A stretch of 64,000 bases of DNA from Quercus robur (lineage: Eukaryota > Streptophyta > Magnoliopsida > Fagales > Fagaceae), in the NCBI RefSeq assembly GCF_932294415.1, contig NC_065542.1, forward strand, positions 43,117,942 to 43,181,941, in the 5' to 3' direction. The position numbers and the translations under genes are program-made. Positions 21,401-32,915 of this stretch are shown piece after piece; within the stretch, counting starts at the first letter, position 1; every line of letters starts with the position of its first letter. Below the pieces are notes generated by a model. It saw only the letters and a program-made list of their open reading frames with translations, was not told the DNA's origin and did no database searches.

Positions 21401-22682
21401 AGTTCCAAAACAATGCTTTTTTGCTACAAATTTTGCAAAATGGTGGTATTTGGCCATTTTCACCAAATTCTATTTACTTCATCTTTGCTTTATTTGTCCC
21501 ATAAAATAGAAGTTGTTTACTGTTTATCAGATTTAGTTTGTTTGTCAGGTTACCTATCAAATTTAACGTGTTTCTTCCTAGTGACCAGCTTATATTTTTG
21601 GTTTGGCCAAATATGAATCTAATCTTAAAGAAGTCAATGTAGTCTTGTTAATATCATCATACCATTGGTAATGGCAAATTTAAGTGCAAAGGGAAGGGGT
21701 GGGGTGTTAGCATCTGTGGAAGCAACATAGGTCAAGGAAGTTGTTGTGGGATCAGTTACGAAGTTGCGTTGCTGAATATTTCGTGTCTTCTCTCACTTCT
21801 TTTTCTGACTCAAGTTGTGGCATTAAATAATATTTGAAAAAAATCATTTACGTATAGCTGCTTTGTTAATGTAACTTCACTCGGTAGTCTCTTTGTTTAA
21901 TTTTAAATTCCACTGTTGGTTGTAGTGGTGTACAAGTTATATGGTCTTTGAATTATTCACAAATTGCTTCTTTCTTTAAATTCCTTGCTTTCCATTTCAC
22001 TCTGGCTCCCCCCAGCCCCTTGGATTTTTGAGTTTCCTAGGGAAGTTGGTGTATTCACCTATGGATCAAGATTAGTTTAACTGAATTTAAGTTTTTTTTT
22101 TTCCTTGCAGTATGAATAACCAAAGTGTTGATCGTACTTATCGAAATGGGCAAACAAAGGATGCCATTGCATATATGGATTAATGACATGCGGAACTGTT
22201 GAAAAAAAGATACATAGAAAGCAGGTGAAGTTTATTTCCCCCCATGCTCTCTATTCAGGCTGTACAGATGCAAATATTTGATCATGCCGTGGCGCAAGAA
22301 GCATGCCATGGGCAAACCTCTTGTTTGCTTGAGTTTCAATACGTTGCTGCAAATAGGGAAGCATTGCCTTGCAAGGGCTTTGCTCTAAGTCATATAAAGC
22401 TGCTTAAGGGAAATAGCTAAGATAGTTTCGGTTTAAAAATGTTTAAAAAAGTTAAACCCTTGAATGAGTCACATTGAGTAAAGATAATATGAGTTAAACA
22501 TGTGATTTTCTAATGTTATATATTGGACTGTTTTTCTTTGTTTGAGTATGAAATGCATGCTTCCAGACTTATATGTAGGAGATCTCTCTTTCTTGGTGTT
22601 TCGCATTTGTATGATAGGAGATTTGCTTCCTAGCATATTTATTGGTTGAAAGTATGTTCCAACCATAGTTGCGTTAATTTGA
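21401..22682. other. Intergenic, no gene seen
   Basis: No convincing coding sequence. A pyrimidine tract with TTGCAG near 22110 looks like a splice acceptor, but nothing after it stays open. Confidence 0.35.
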
Positions 22683-22893
22683 CTGCTTGAGTGTGAGTTT
22701 GGATAGTGGCAGACCAGCATTTTGCATGTCTGCGTTTTTTTTGGCTGCGTCTCATGCATTGTTCACGGCAAATACGGAATTCAGCAAATTTTTCTTTAAA
22801 ACTGAGTCCTACAGCACTATTTATATATTTAACAGTATTTTCAACAATAAGTTTTCAATTTTTAGTAATAAACGATATCCAAACAGACCCTGA
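22683..22893 (-). repeat. MITE family M1, copy B (reverse orientation)
   Basis: Ends GTGAGTTTGGATAGTGG and CGATATCCAAACAGACC are inverted. The interior contains TAGTAATAAACG and GAGTCCTACAGCACTA, the complement of parts of copies A and C. Confidence 0.7.
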
Positions 22894-23429
22894 AGATAAG
22901 ATTTAGATATATAAAGGATGATTGTTTAAAACTGCAACTGAGCACAAAGAACAAATTCAGTACTTCAGCCAGCAGGAATGCACTCAGACAAAAAGTGTTG
23001 CTTTACTACCAAGATTTCAAGACCATTACCAATCCAATGGTTTAATGTTCTGTACTAAACTTATGGTCATTTTTTTTAGGATCTTCGGGAGCTTTCTAGT
23101 CTCCCAGCAAAGGGGTTTGATATCTCTATTAACCCTGCCACACTTACACGAAGAGCATGATTGCCAGCATATAATGTACTGATACTGAGTCTATGGAATT
23201 TTAATTTAAATTGTAAAATCTTTTTCTTTTTTTTTTTAATAATTTAATAATGCTTGTTTTAGTTGTATTTGTGTGCAGAGGCGTGCTTCTGAACATGCTT
23301 TTGCATCATTCTATGTCTTCAGTACTAGAATATGATTCTAAGTTATATTGTTGGGTTTGTCATAAATCTGAAAACACTAGATCATAATCTACGTACCAGT
23401 AAAATTATAATATTATTTTTTTATGATCC

Positions 23430-23604
23430 TAGTATCTTTCATGAATTGAGTGTAAGCTTAAACATGTCTTTATAAGCTTTTGAGTACCCTCCTCTTAAAA
23501 ACTGATTTTCAAGGATGAGTTCTATACATGAGTTTGTATCATTTGGTATCAAAGCCAACCCCACATCGAGTATAGTGGGTGCCAACCACCATGGGTTTAT
23601 TATT
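23430..23604 (+). repeat. Copia-type LTR end and primer-binding-site fragment
   Basis: TGGTATCAAAGCC at 23544-23556 is one base from TGGTATCAGAGCC, the initiator-Met tRNA primer site after plant copia LTRs, and the sequence before it resembles an LTR end. It abuts the outer end of the left duplication arm and has no partner at the outer end of the right arm. Confidence 0.4.
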
Positions 23605-24198
23605 CTCTTATTTTCTTGTAAGATAATTGATCTTAAGTAGGATTTTGATAATTTTAAATTATTTAAAAATAAAATTGTGCAAACAAATATAGCAAGTATT
23701 GTTAGTGAAATTCTATAAGCAAAATATATGTTAAGTATATATAAGCAACACATATGTTAAGTATAAATATAGTCTTTTTATATAATTAAGAAATGTTATA
23801 TTAGATGTTTTAACATCATCATAATTATTTTCAGTGTTTTCTTTTCTTTCCGTTGTATTATTTTATTATCTTTTAACTTTTTAAGAAATATTATTTTAAA
23901 TTTTATGTTAGGACTCTTTTTGTATTAGTAGTAAAAATTTAATCAAAAAATCTGATTTGAGATCTAATTAATCCGTATTGCTAATTTCTATTAGGCATTT
24001 ATAATCAAAAAAATTTACAAGTAAAAGAAATACTATATATTAACAATGTAAAATTATATTATTACAAGAATAAATAAAATTTAAAGCGTAATATAATAGA
24101 ATTTTATTTCTCAAGGCACTTTTGAAACGTCACTTAATATTAGAATTACCGATAGCCTTGATCTACCAAGCAAAGACAGATTTAACACAATTTTTTTA

Positions 24199-24595
24199 AC
24201 AAAGTTTAGGTACAAAATTTGAGCCTAAGGCTATAAATCTTATTCGATAAAATAAACATTACTACATATTTTGAAATTCTAACCGTTGAATAGTATGTTC
24301 TCTATGCTCTTAATACATATGTCAAATTTTGTGTTAATCGGATATTATTTACTATATGATATATAAGTTTATATTGTATGAATAATTTTATACTACAAAC
24401 AATTGCAATTTAAATAATTTATTAATGACATAGTTATTGATCTTTAATTTTTTATAAATTTTGCAAGCATTGAAGATATAAAAAGAAGATGTAATCCAAT
24501 GGTCAATTAACAAATTCACTTCCAATAAAAAAATATTCAATAAGGTTGTAGATATTTAGTAAGGCTACAATCAATTTTTTAGCTAAACTTTGTCC
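24199..24595 (-). repeat. MITE inserted in the left arm only
   Basis: Left end ACAAAGTTTAGGTACAAAAT and the reverse complement of the right end, ACAAAGTTTAGCTAAAAAAT, are terminal inverted repeats of about 30 bp. The matching place in the right arm (about 58930-58970) has only a (TA)n run. A relative lies at 2573-2830. Confidence 0.7.
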
Positions 24596-24824
24596 TAATT
24601 TTTTTTTATAAGTAGGTCTCGGACATAATTCAATGAATTAATACTAATTAAATTGAGATTAAATTTGTATATAGAATAAAATATTATGGTTTAGGCCTAA
24701 AATTTAATAAATACAGATGAAAATCTTCTTCTTTTTTTATTTTTGAAGTTCTAATTTACCTTAAAAAGGTGATACATAGTGCAAAAGGCTGAAATCTTAG
24801 GCCTTGTGAGAGATTTAAGGTGAT

Positions 24825-25292
24825 GTTTGGATTAGGAGAGTTTTGAGTGGTATCGTCCTGTTTTCATAACTCATGATCCAAAACTGGCGAGGCCCACGGA
24901 AGAGCACTTGTTTGGACTCCATGACTCATGATCCGTGATTTAGTTTTCATCACTCAATTCTCTGATTTTTGAGTTATGAGTTATGGAAACTGAAAACACA
25001 TTTTAGTTGTTTTCAATTTCTATAACTCATAACTCAATGGCATTTTTGTAATTAAACATACATGGAGGGACCCACAGTCACAACTTTTGACCTTTGACTC
25101 TTTTTTTTATTCCTTTCTTCTCCTGCGTTCATTCTTTTTTTTTTTTTTTCACTGATTCGGTCTTCAATTCTTCCTTTTTTTTTTTTTTTTTTCTTTCCTT
25201 CTTTCGGGTTTCTGGGTTTCTTCTTGTTCTCTTTTTTCTTTTTTCTTTTTTCTTTTTCACTGATTCGGTCTTCAATTCTTCCTTCTTCTTCT

Positions 25293-25324
<32 letters not shown>

Positions 25325-25560
25325 CATTGGTTCAGTGAGTTTGGGTACTAGGGGTTGAAGGAAAAAAAAAATAAAGTAAAAGCTACACAAGGTACATGTA
25401 TGGGGCCCACAAATAGTTGAAAAATATTGAGTGATGACAAGTGAGTGATGGTGCCAAACGGAGTGGGGTGTTTTAAGTGATGAGTGATGAGTGATGAAAA
25501 CTGAGTGATGAGTGATGGGTGATGAAAACTAAGTGATGAGTGACCATTTTTTTAAACGAA
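24825..25560 (+). mobile_element. Non-autonomous PIF/Harbinger-like element in the left arm
   Basis: It begins GGTGATGTTTGGATTAGG and ends AAACGAAACAAGGTC, a diverged inverted repeat of the GGCCTTGTTTGGAT type. Its subterminal CATAACTCATGATCCAAAAC followed by GGCGAGGCCCACGG is homologous to the matching part of the Harbinger element at 37618 (TTAACTCATAACCCAAAATT, GGTGGGGCC). The interior holds poly(T) tracts, a repeated TTCACTGATTCGGTCTTCAA at about 25149 and 25257, and GTGATGA repeats. The right arm lacks it. Confidence 0.6.
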
Positions 25561-26069
25561 ACAAGGTCGTGGTTATGTTGACAATCTACCATGTGAGAGA
25601 AAAGCTTACAAAAATTGATGCCTAAAATTGCTAGAAATTAAATAACTTAACTATAGGTTGAATTACTAAAGTTGAAAAAAAAATCAAGAAAATTACTCAG
25701 TTTTTGAAGGAAATACAGGGGCAAATGTAGCATCAAATAGCACTAATGGGCCAATTCATGGACGAAATTGAACTTCAACATACAGCTAGGGGCCCAAATC
25801 ATAGTGTTCTTTATTTTTATAAATGCTTGGCCCATTCCTTTAAATAGTTTCTAGTAAATTATTTGCAGTATATATATATATATGAAAAAGTGAGAAAGAT
25901 TGCCCTTCATACCAGGATTTTTTAAATTGATCCTAATTGTACTCATTTGAATACATCTCCATCACTAATACATAAGTCTTTACCGAACTTTGGTTTATCT
26001 TTTAGAGGGTGATAGGCAAAACCATAGAACTAGTTTAATTATCATTTAAAATAATGAATTAATTTTATT

Positions 26070-26078
26070 TTATGTCTA
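26070..26078 (+). repeat. Left target-site duplication of the MULE-type MITE
   Basis: TTATGTCTA, paired with TTATATCTA at 26333-26341. The right arm holds one unfilled version of the site. Confidence 0.75.
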
Positions 26079-26332
26079 GGGTAAATTTCATTAACATACT
26101 TTAAGATTTGGGCTAATATTAACTAGGTTTAAGATTTTTCAAAACTGGTCAATTTGGCACATAAAGCCAACTTAGTCTCCTAAGAGGGTAAGACGATGGA
26201 AAAAAATGACTAACTGGCCTAATAATGTTTAGAGATTAGGTTGGCTTTAGGGACCAAATTAGCTAATTTTGAAAAGTCTTGAACTTAATTGACATTAACC
26301 CAAACCTCAAGGTATGTTAATGGAGTTTACCC
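26079..26332. mobile_element. Mutator-like MITE with long terminal inverted repeats
   Basis: The 254-bp element has about 83-bp terminal inverted repeats: left GGGTAAATTTCATTAACATA, right (reverse complement) GGGTAAACTCCATTAACATA. Nine-bp direct repeats flank it, the length expected for Mutator-like elements. The corresponding site in the right arm (about 57925) is empty. The element at 44884-45292 has the same GGGTAAA termini and a 9-bp duplication. Confidence 0.85.
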
Positions 26333-27021
26333 TTATATCTATTTTGTCTTGATGCAAGCTAGAAAAATTATATCAGCATACAAATTTATATCTAATTTTG
26401 AATTAAAAAGTTTCAAATTTAAAACTATTAATTTACCAAACTAGTAAAAAAAATCAATTATATCATTCACAATTGCTCTAATTTTATAAAATGCCAAACA
26501 TGCAAATGCATCATTTTTGTCATAAACTACACTCTTTTTGTGAGCTTATCGATTCAATCGAGTTACATATAAACTTATAATTCGAATATAACAAAACATA
26601 TGAAGGATGATGAAACCAACAGATTTGACAGGCCATCGAATGAAAACACAAAGATATGGATGGATCTAGAAACAAATCACAATGTGATAATTCATTAATT
26701 TTCATGGTTGTAGACAGTGAAAGTTGTTAGTGAAAAAGGGTAAGGGTGATGAAAAGATGGTGAAGCTATGATGAGGGAGAGAAAATGTGAACTAGAGAAA
26801 GAATTCAAAATGATAAAATGGAAGATGCATGTTAGCAAAGGAGAGAGGGGTTCCCATGGCCATGGGGCATCATTCCCAGTTGGGGCGAGACACATTCTCA
26901 TAGACTATATGGCTCTTTAACTATTTTTGGCTTTTTCATCCGTATTGGTATTACTACTTGAACTTTGGGCCATTCGATATGGTTTGAGTACCCTATTGGG
27001 GAAAAAACTTAGGTGTTTCGG

Positions 27022-27115
27022 GAGCAATGCTCCCTCCTCTCACATGAGGGATGGGCCTCACGTGTGGGTCCCACCATGGGACCCATTGCTCATGTGAGAG
27101 GAGGGAGCATTGCTC
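27022..27115. repeat. 94-nt perfect-stem foldback
   Basis: A 27-bp arm at 27022-27048 (starting GAGCAATGCTCCCTCCTC) is exactly reverse-complementary to 27089-27115. Inside the loop a second inverted pair, TGGGTCCCA and TGGGACCCA, extends the fold. It could be a small MITE or a hairpin RNA source. Confidence 0.85.
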
Positions 27116-27625
27116 TCAGAGCATGTAAGAATTACCCCTCTATTGGATGAAGGATATCAACATATTCTCCTACAAACCAACTCCCTTTTGGTCATCAAGT
27201 GGATCACAGGCTCACATATTCACTTCCCTCGTATGTTAACTAACCTAATTTTATATTGTAGATCACTATTCGTAATTTTAGACAGCATGGACTAGGCATT
27301 TCTAGCGCAAAGCTAATTTTTGTGTTGATCAACTAGCAAGGCGGGAAGCCTGGCAGCTGGAGAGAGATCTTTTATGACACACGCCCCATGTTCCTTTTGC
27401 AATGCCTCTTTTTGGGACACTATGGGCTTCCCCAAGGCTCTTTATTTTGCTTTGCCTTGATCCTAGTGACTTCAACTTATCTAGTTTTTTGTTGTATTGT
27501 TGTTTGTGTGTATTGTCTCTAAGCTTTCATGGTATGTATCTTAACATTGTGTAATCTTTCTTGTCTATGTATTTAATATATCTCCTTATTCATGCCAAAA
27601 GAAAAAAAAAAAAAAAGAAAGAGAG
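27110..27625 (+). pseudogene. LINE RNase H and 3' end, predating the duplication
   Basis: The plus strand reads LLDEGYQHILLQTNSLLVIK and further worn RNase H sequence, then MTHAPCSFCNASFWDTMGFP, and ends in an A run at 27602-27616. The 3' half is also present at 57250-57500 in the right arm, inverted, so the insertion is older than the duplication. Confidence 0.75.
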
Positions 27626-28335
27626 GGAAATCTATGTAGTTGATAAAGTCTTTCCATGTGTACAAATAAGGTTAAGGGTTGGTCAAATTGGTTTCCTTCG
27701 TGTTAAATTCTTAAAATATTCTAACCAAATTCAATCAAATTACATTTTTGAAATCGATTTCGATTAAATGACATATTGAAACCAACCAAATCATCTTGAA
27801 TTGGATTAGATGGTTTCGACATTTATGTTTTTTGAACACTCCTCTCACTCCTAAGGGAATTAATATTGGCTTAGCCAAATGACTAGTCTTGTTAAAATTT
27901 TCATTAACCCACCCCCACCCCCACCCCCCTCCAAAAAAAACCACATTGGAGAAGACACTAACCAAAATACATGTTAGTTATAATACTTGGTCAAAATTAA
28001 TTGGCACTATAGTTTAGACAAATTATTATTTTATTCGTTCTACCATTGGATCCCGAAATTGCTCTCTCTCTCTCCAACATGATCATGACACTCATAGTTT
28101 GTCTCCTTCTGTAATTGCTAGGGTCATTGTCAACGCGATCATCAACGATCATCTTCATCGCCTCCCCTTTATTCATTTTTCATTTGATCCCCCTCTCTAC
28201 TTCTTCCTTCTTCTCTACTTAGTGTTTGTCCCTCCTATTACTACGGGTGATCATCAACCATCACAAATTTTAGTCAGGGATTTAGTTATAAGTTTTTTAG
28301 ATGGGTGATTGTCAGTCATCACACATAGTAGTTGA
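27626..28335. other. Left-arm segment without a right-arm counterpart
   Basis: About 700 bp between the LINE tail and 28340; the right arm passes directly from the partner of 28340 to the partner of 27600. No gene is seen. Confidence 0.5.
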
Positions 28336-29612
28336 GTTTAGCATAGGTGATGGAGTGGGTTTTGTTAGGGGTAGTTAATTTGGAAATGTGTTTCGCATCT
28401 TTGGGTTAAGAATCTTGGATTTTTAGTAGCAATGGAGGGAGTGGGTTGTAGTGAAGTGCGGTGAAAGTAGAGGAAATGTGGGGTGAAGGGAGAGAGAGAG
28501 AAGCTTATAAAGATTAAAACTTAAAAAATATATATATATTTTGATGATCAGTAAGTTTATAGACACACCTAATTTCATACACAAATAATGTGTCAAAAAT
28601 TGTAATTGGTGCATAATAAGTTGAGTGTCACAAATAGCCCAATGTGAAAGTGATGTTGCTCCCACAAAAACTAACAACTCAGTAGGATGTGAAATAGGGC
28701 ATGCCCGTGTCTATAGCATTGCTGTTTAATAAAATGAAGAAATAAATAGAGAGCTGGAAAAAGTAAATAATTTTCCTTGTTTAGTTACATATTATAACCA
28801 AAAACAAAAACAAAATCCACTGTAATAAATGTAATCTGGAAAAAATATTTTTTCTTAATAATTCGATAATCTAGTAATAATTTTTTTAAAGAAGAATCTG
28901 GTAACAACTTGTGTGTATTGAATACTGAAGACGATATAGTTTCATAAAAAAATTTCTAAAATAATCCATGTTAATAGAACAAGAGACGTCCTTTGACCAA
29001 AGTTTAAGTAGGCGATATTATAATTGCACAAACTTATTAGGTAACATTATTATTAACCCCTACAAATTCTCATCCAGATCTAAAATAAATTGTTCCTAGA
29101 ATCCACCCATTTCCTTTCATGCTTGGAATCTCATATTCAAATTCACATATTGGATTCAAATGTAGATCAAAAACATGCATCCCATCACAATAAGCTTGGT
29201 CCCAAATATTTTTTTGAGGCCAATTATAGATCCTCAACAAATTAATTAGGATCGACTACATAAATGCAAGCATGCCTATAAGTCATAACAACCAAGTCTT
29301 GATCTAAAGTTTTTTTGAGTTGACTATATATCTCAAAAAATTAAGGGTTTACCACATGAATAAATACATAAAAAAAACATGCGACTAGTAAATTTTTTGA
29401 TTTTCAAGAGAGATCTATTTGGGCTGAGAAAAAGGGGTACAATTTTAAATAAAAGTTAGGGATGGGGGTTTTGTAACTTTTGTGCCTTTGCGTTTGAAAT
29501 GGGTAGGCAAATTCAATGGTTTCAATTGCCCACCACGCATTACAAAATTTACAACAAGTTTTGAAATATTTTTTTAAAAATTATAACGAAAGGAAGAAAA
29601 CCCAATAGGAAA

Positions 29613-30164
29613 TCACATCTTCTTGTGTAAGAAGTGGGTGAGCTGGGTTGGGTTTACAATGCCAGGAAAGTGGGCCCCACCAGTTTTCAGCAAATTTGCT
29701 AATTCCACGTACCTTTGTTGCTGATCTTCTTCCACCTGTCCTTCAGCTTCGCCACTTGGCTTCTTCTTTTCTTTTTCAGCTTTCTTTGATGACACCGAAA
29801 CGGCCTCGTTTTGATTTGCTGTAGAAGAAGTTGGATCCCACTGTTGACCAAAAAGGGTTCCTCTAGTGAGAAACTCGTGGGCTAAGTAACCCGCTAATAT
29901 TTTATTGGACGAAAATACCAGCTCGGCAGAGCCTATCCCACCAGCTCGAGCTGTTGTTGTAGCCTTAGCTGGCTTCGGTATTTTGGTAATTGTAGCATTG
30001 ATACCCTCTTTTTCCCTCTCTTTGCGCTTGTTGTTGTTTGTTGTGGCTGCGACTGCGGCTGTGACTGTGGCTGTGGCTGTGGGTATGGCTGTGGCTTTAG
30101 CTTTGGTTGTAACATTGGGTGTCAATAGTCGACGAGGTGGAAGGCGCATCGATTTGGTATTCAT
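29613..30164 (-). CDS. Plant-conserved small protein, left-arm paralog
   Basis: A single-exon frame of 183 residues starts MNTKSMRLPPRR. Residues about 18-50 are Ala/Thr-rich and then basic (NNNKRKERE). Residues 90-106 are the conserved block LAGYLAHEFLTRGTLFG, followed by QQWDP. The C-terminal block RYVELANLLKTGGAHFPGIV and NPTQLTHFL closes the protein. I recognise this layout from uncharacterised plant proteins but cannot name a function. No signal peptide or membrane segment is visible. The paralog at 55199-55732 has the same blocks; the Ala/Thr tract here is about 13 residues longer. Intact frame, TATA box and conserved ends argue for a working gene. Confidence 0.85.
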   Translation of the reverse strand: MNTKSMRLPPRRLLTPNVTTKAKATAIPTATATVTAAVAATTNNNKRKEREKEGINATITKIPKPAKATTTARAGGIGSAELVFSSNKILAGYLAHEFLTRGTLFGQQWDPTSSTANQNEAVSVSSKKAEKEKKKPSGEAEGQVEEDQQQRYVELANLLKTGGAHFPGIVNPTQLTHFLHKKM

Positions 30165-30418
30165 GACTTTATTTTAGCACTATCACCCACTCCTTAAAAA
30201 AAAAAAAAAAATTAGAAAATGAAATAAGAGCAATATTTGTTAGAAATTTTTTTTTTTTTGTTGAGGAAATGGTAATTTTACTTTATTGGATAAAAAAATT
30301 GATCCAATTTGATTTTATTTTTTTCCCAAAATAAAAGATTAAAAAAAAAAGTTGGTAAAATAAATGAATAAATTGTGGGCGAAAACTAGCTATTCTAGAG
30401 AGAGAATGGGAGAGGCTT

Positions 30419-30421
<3 letters not shown>

Positions 30422-30477
<56 letters not shown>
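30422..30477. repeat. (GA)n microsatellite in the 5' leader
   Basis: About 28 GA units, reading as CT repeats in the sense of the minus-strand gene. The homologous leader in the right arm (54920-54980) has only interrupted CT-rich sequence, so the repeat expanded in this copy. Confidence 0.9.
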
Positions 30478-30482
<5 letters not shown>

Positions 30483-30522
30483 TTGGAGTACTGAAGAGAC
30501 TCGAGAAAGGTTGGCGTGTCTA

Positions 30523-30530
30523 TATTTATA
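30523..30530 (-). promoter_or_regulatory. TATA box of the left-arm paralog
   Basis: TATAAATA on the minus strand, about 360 bp before the ATG. It aligns with TATAAATA at 54870-54877 in the other arm. Confidence 0.65.
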
Positions 30531-31600
30531 GGAGTGGTGTTAAATATTTACCCTAGAATGTGTAAATTATTACATAAATACCAAGGAGAGACGAAATGAC
30601 AAAATTACATTACTTTCTTAACAAGGAAGTTGTTCATCACACCTTCTTCTTCTTTTTTTATTCCCATTTTAAGATTTTGGAATGTCGTACAAGTTATTGG
30701 TTTTTGAAAAGGCTTTAGATTCCACCACGATTGGATTGCTTCTTCGACACTAATAATAGATGATGTGGTTTAGGTGGAATTGCGATTTGCAACACCTTTC
30801 TATGTCTATGATTTGGACAATACCACAAAAAATACTAGAATCATCGCATCAACTTGTTGATCAAAAGCCTCACCCGGATTGCTTAATTGGTCATTGGTCA
30901 TGAAACTAAACTTCTTTTTTCTTTTTTCATGACTTTGACTTACAAACTTTTAACGTAACTACATTTATTTTGAATAAATCTAGTAAAACATCCAATTTTA
31001 CAATATGTTTTAGTAGCTGATTGTGAGTAATGAATACTTTTTATCCACCACATTTTTATTAATAACTTACAATTGATAACTTCAACAAGTAGTGATATTT
31101 GGTATGAAATTGGATGTGTCAATAATATTTTAGATTTATTTTTCAATCAAGCAAATATGAAGGTTTATGATAGATTTTCTTATCATTTGAGATAATATTC
31201 TTGAGTCCATTAATTGTTCAATTAAGGTAATGTGTATCAGTGTATATATGGATTATCCATAATTTGGCAAGTAAAGCATAATAGAATAATTCCCATTTCT
31301 CAATATTAAATTATTAATTTAGTCGAATTATTGAGCAAAGTTCAATTTGGCTCCTCTAATTCTAACTAGTCATCGGTCAATTTTGTCATTCAAATCTCAA
31401 GATCAAGTCATATTTCAGTTTTTAGTACGTCTACTCTCCATTAAAATTTTAAAAAGGACTATCTTAATTAAAATTAACTTGATTTTAGAAATTGTGAGGC
31501 AAATTTGACATAATAAATAGTTTAAGTAGAGTGAGAGAACGGGAGACAGGGTTCAAACTATATACATGTGATACCACAAGGGATGCCATTATTATTGGAC

Positions 31601-32915
31601 CATCACTTTAGCCTAATCAGTAGTTTAGGAATGGAACTGATATATAATTAGAAAATGGGCACAATTAACACAATTAATACTTAAATCACTTAATCAAAAT
31701 TTGTCCCAAATGTTCAAAGACCAAATTAATAAGTTTTTTGAATTATTGCGTGAAGTGAAACAATTTTTTTAGCACCAAAATATAAAACAAGAGTGGGTTT
31801 TGGGTATGGCCACCTTAACCCTAGTCAAGGGCGATTTGCGTTAACCTTAGTGTTCATATGAACACCCTGACTTGCAAATATACACACACACATAATTATT
31901 TTTGAACTAATCTGTTTTGTTTACCCTAAAACAAAATATTAAACACCCTGAAAATTTGGGTTTAACAAAAGTAATCTTGGCTCCCTAAACATCATAATAA
32001 TAGGAACCTTCTTGATAAACATTTCAGGCTCTAGCCTACTCAACGTTATTAGCCTGCTTTACCATCAACAAAACAGTACAATGTGGTACATAGTACAAAC
32101 CCCAGTTCCTCCAACCTTCAACAAAATAATTTCTGTTAAGTCTCTTGCAGAAATTATTTTTACACATCCATTGAATGTAACTAATATCTCATAGCAAATG
32201 AGATCCACATGCAGTCAAGTACATGGTCTGCCTATTGTGACAAATCAGTTGCATGCAATAAATGTTCAACACAATTCTTCTTTTCCATGAACCCTTTCTC
32301 ATCTAATATAATACCCTAGTAGTAGCATTTTTTTTAATCCTTTGTTGGTTGGGCCCATGCTCTAGATTTAAAGCCAGATCACCAGAAAGAAATCATCAGT
32401 ACAGCGCTAAAACATCTATTGCAAGAACAAAGTTTGATGAGTTAGAAGATGGCATAAAACTGAAAATACATTAACTTTTGATATCATGGGACTAATTAAA
32501 TTGTCTATGATTTTTTCCATTGCTATCAACCCTCTGTGTTTCATATCATTCTAATCAAACAGATGGGGCACATGAACAAAGGAGACAGGTTAATTTAATT
32601 TGTCTTGGCTTATTCAGATTGCCCTGGAACTTTCACTCAATAACGATTCAAAATCAGGGATTGGCGTAATTCATAGGAGCTATTTCCCAGACAAACAGAT
32701 TTAACCTGCCAATTAAACTTGCTCTCGATTATGTTCCATATCACCTGCATTTCAAGGATTTATGCCAGCATTGATGACTGACCGATAAATAAAATGTAAT
32801 ATTATGAGGAACCAAAAAGTCGTAAAGGCAGAGGTTAAAAACAATGATGAAAATGCAAGAGATAAATATATCTGTACTAGGTTTGAATAAAGTACCTATG
32901 ATAATATGAGTAGGG
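31601..32915. other. Spacer and 3' region of the MRL7-like gene
   Basis: No gene is seen from 31601 to about 32700. The part next to 32915 is presumably the 3' UTR of the minus-strand gene. Confidence 0.4.

Larger units (their letters stand above)
23605..31600 (+). repeat. Left arm of a large inverted duplication
   Basis: This 8-kb segment matches 51325-59550 in reverse complement and in the same order. Pairs I can read directly: 23605-23660 with 59490-59545; 24120-24180 with 58975-59060; 24600-24810 with 58740-58920; 25660-26070 and 26340-26370 with 57890-58560; 26460-26730 with 57540-57800; 27350-27600 with 57250-57500; 28340-28680 with 56880-57200; 29050-29300 with 56000-56260; 29420-30164 with 55199-55910; 30500-30615 with 54775-54890; 30650-31200 with 51840-52395; 31210-31600 with 51325-51780. 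The arms are visibly diverged by substitutions, indels and private insertions, so the event is old. Confidence 0.93.

Noticed and set aside
22080..23200. Further exons downstream of the hAT-derived gene
   Set aside because: Splice-like signals exist, but frames close quickly and none continues the protein, which already has its C-terminal domain and a stop at 18161.
25052..25390. Lys- or Phe-rich open frames on both strands
   Set aside because: They are translations of poly(T) and CTT tracts in a Harbinger-like MITE.
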